The translations under genes and the position numbers were made by a program. A stretch of DNA of 64,000 nt from Paraspadella gotoi (taxonomy: Eukaryota > Chaetognatha), in the NCBI GenBank assembly GCA_051294375.1, contig CM119270.1, forward strand, positions 22,067,897 through 22,131,896. The letters run 5' to 3'. Of this stretch, positions 62,095 to 64,000 are shown one piece after another. The notes below the pieces were generated by a model. It saw only the letters and a program-made list of their open reading frames with translations, had not been told where the DNA came from and made no database searches. The stretch's first letter is position 1. Each line of letters begins with the position of its first letter.

Positions 62095-63066
62095 AAAAAT
62101 ATTTACTATATTTTAAATATTTAATAAATATAATTTATAAGTATATCATAAGATGCAGAACTTCTCCATGTTTTTTTTGTATGGGTTTCATTTCGTATTT
62201 AATTAATTTATAATTCTTTGTTTAATTTTTTATCTAACACAGTAAAATTGGCGAAAAAAAACCATTTTAGGCGTGTTCTTGATTGAATTTTTAAAAAAAT
62301 TTACATCATAAGAAATCCATATTATTGTTTTAATCAATGGCGTATCTGAATTATCGTAATGTTGAGTAATTTTTTAGTAATAATTTTTTAATTTATTTTT
62401 TAATTGTAAATCCTAAGTAATCTTTATACAAATCATACCCTTTGTCCGTTCGCGAGTGACACCAAAAAATTGCGTACCATTTATATTTTTATATAATATT
62501 TTTATAATCTTCTTTTCTCAATCTATAGTAAAGTACTGGATGTTTATTATATATTATTTTTATAAGATTAATTTGATATTTACTTATGTAAAACAAACTT
62601 TCTTTAATGGTCATCCAATTTGTTCTTCTGTAAAAAACTAAATTAAAAAAAAATCATTATAAATTAATTACTCATTAATTACTTGAAATTATTAAAATAT
62701 ATTTGCACCATTAAATTAGGAATTATCTGGGAATCCTTACAATATAAAAAAATAATTCAAGACACTCAAGAATATGCTCAGGACAGCATTTTTTTTAATT
62801 GGCAAATTGTATAAAGAAAACTTAAGTTTTGCAATTAAAAAAATAAATAAAAAATCTTTACTCAGAAATTACTTAATATTACGATATTTCAAAAACGCCA
62901 TTGATTAGACCATTAATAGGGATTTATTTTTAAAAATTCAATCAAAAACAAGTCTAAAATAGTTTTTTTCGTCAATTTTACTATGTTAGATAAAAAAAAT
63001 TAACTAACGATATACTTTTAAATTATATTTATTAAATATTTAAAGTATAGTAAATATAGTGTATAA
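62095..63066. mobile_element. AT-rich foldback element
   Basis: The outer arms mirror each other. 62097-62150 (TATTTACTATATTTTAAAT, AATAAATATAATTTA) pairs with 63010-63060. 62235-62375 (ACAGTAAAATTGGCGAAAA, GTATCTGAATTATCGTAAT) pairs with 62875-62995. The centre is AT-rich and includes GTTCGCGAGTGACACCAAAA, which is also found near 62070 and, inverted, at 33370-33410. No coding capacity. Confidence 0.6.
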
Positions 63067-63357
63067 TTTTCATAAAATTAAACCATTTAACAATCAACTT
63101 GCCCTATATATGATATTACTAACTTTCCCTCTCATGTTTTGATATACAAACACTCCCTCTCTCTAATAGCCACACATATCAACACCTCCTCACCTTTTTT
63201 TACATCCATCCACACAGAAATTTCACTTCCTAGTTTTGTGTGTGGTTGAAATTTCAAAATCTTCGTTTCTCGATCGCTAATGTTTTTCTGACAACGAAAA
63301 CTTTCACTCATCAAAAAAAATCACGATGAAAACGAGGAACTCTATTTTTCTCTCTCT

Positions 63358-63430
<73 letters not shown>

Positions 63431-63880
63431 CACTGAGAGAGAAACTTTTTCGTAGTAATCTTATTTACGAGTTGAAATATCGGTTTCCAGCTTGTCACCC
63501 TTTATGTCATCTAAAATGTCACTCTTGATGTCATCTAAAATGTCACCCTTGATGTCATCTAAAATGTCACCCTTGATGTCATCTAAAATGTCACCCTTGA
63601 TGTCATCTAAAATGTCACGCCTTATGACATCTGAATGTCACCCATTATGACATCTAATCATCCATTATGTCAACTAAAATGTCACCCCCTTATGTCAACT
63701 AAAACATTTTCCCTTATGTCATCTAAAAGTCACCTCTGATGACAAATGAAATGTCACCCATTATGACATCTATATTTTCAACTAAAATGTCACCCTTATG
63801 TCATCTAAAATGTCACCCTTTATTTCAACTAAAATGTTACCACTTATGTGATCCAAAATGTCATCTCTGATGACATCTAA
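63358..63880. repeat. (CT)n and 24-bp minisatellite
   Basis: A CT array lies at 63358-63429. From 63497 to 63880 there are about 16 copies of a 24-bp unit (ATGTCATCTAAAATGTCACC plus CTTG), nearly perfect at first and degenerate later. Confidence 0.93.
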
Positions 63881-64000
63881 GTTTTCATTTCATCATTTCT
63901 CATTTTTATCTAAGGAAATATTTTTTACTTGACGAATTGGGCTATTCTTCTATTGTGCTGAGTACATGAATTTTATTTCACGTTAAATGAGCTTTTGATA
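63881..64000. other. Window end, nothing recognised
   Basis: Short AT-rich sequence with no feature. Confidence 0.6.

Overview
This is a eukaryotic, almost certainly invertebrate animal, nuclear window. It is AT-rich, dominated by simple repeats, with several scaffold gaps and very few genes. The evidence for an animal genome is an intron-bearing alpha-tubulin locus, a Penelope-like retroelement, Tc1-type transposon remains, tRNA-derived SINEs, a hAT-like insertion and a short degenerate TTAGGG-type tract. I cannot name the species. Very dense (CT)n/(GA)n, (GTC)n and (CTTT)n arrays are seen in several marine invertebrate genomes.

Layout. 1-20.2 kb is microsatellites and minisatellites, two tRNA-derived SINE copies (2.9-3.5 kb), a pair of inverted foldback elements (3.8 and 12.9 kb), an LTR-like end with a 59-bp tandem array containing a tRNA-Leu-complementary primer-binding sequence (5.7-6.6 kb), a compound satellite (10.6-12.0 kb) and a minus-strand LTR next to the same primer-binding sequence (16.3-16.7 kb). 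20.5-22.1 kb is a frameshifted Penelope-like element with recognisable reverse transcriptase and GIY-YIG parts, followed by a Tc1-like non-autonomous element. 24.8-28.5 kb holds eight recognisable exons of an alpha-tubulin gene on the plus strand, several with good splice sites. Large coding blocks are missing and at least two frames are broken, so it is best called a non-processed pseudogene or a badly assembled gene. 29-38 kb is MITEs, tRNA-like pieces, tetranucleotide arrays and two large gaps.

38.8-51.4 kb is an inverted repeat with arms of about 6 kb around a 25-base gap. Its right arm carries the longest credible open reading frame, 510 codons on the minus strand. The left arm holds the same sequence broken by single-base indels. 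52.0-57.07 kb and 57.09-60.24 kb are two versions of one sequence on either side of another 25-base gap. The first version has a 1,675-bp hAT-like insertion with a perfect 8-bp target duplication, which the second lacks. Both the inverted repeat and this duplication abut 25-base gaps, so unmerged contig or haplotype overlaps are likely. The last 4 kb is a foldback element and a 24-bp minisatellite.

Most long open frames here are translations of microsatellites and are not genes. I found no operon, CRISPR array or rRNA gene. The most useful observations are the tubulin locus, the filled/empty hAT insertion pair, the large inverted repeat with its 510-codon frame, the amplified primer-binding unit, and a hairpin with a hammerhead-like core.
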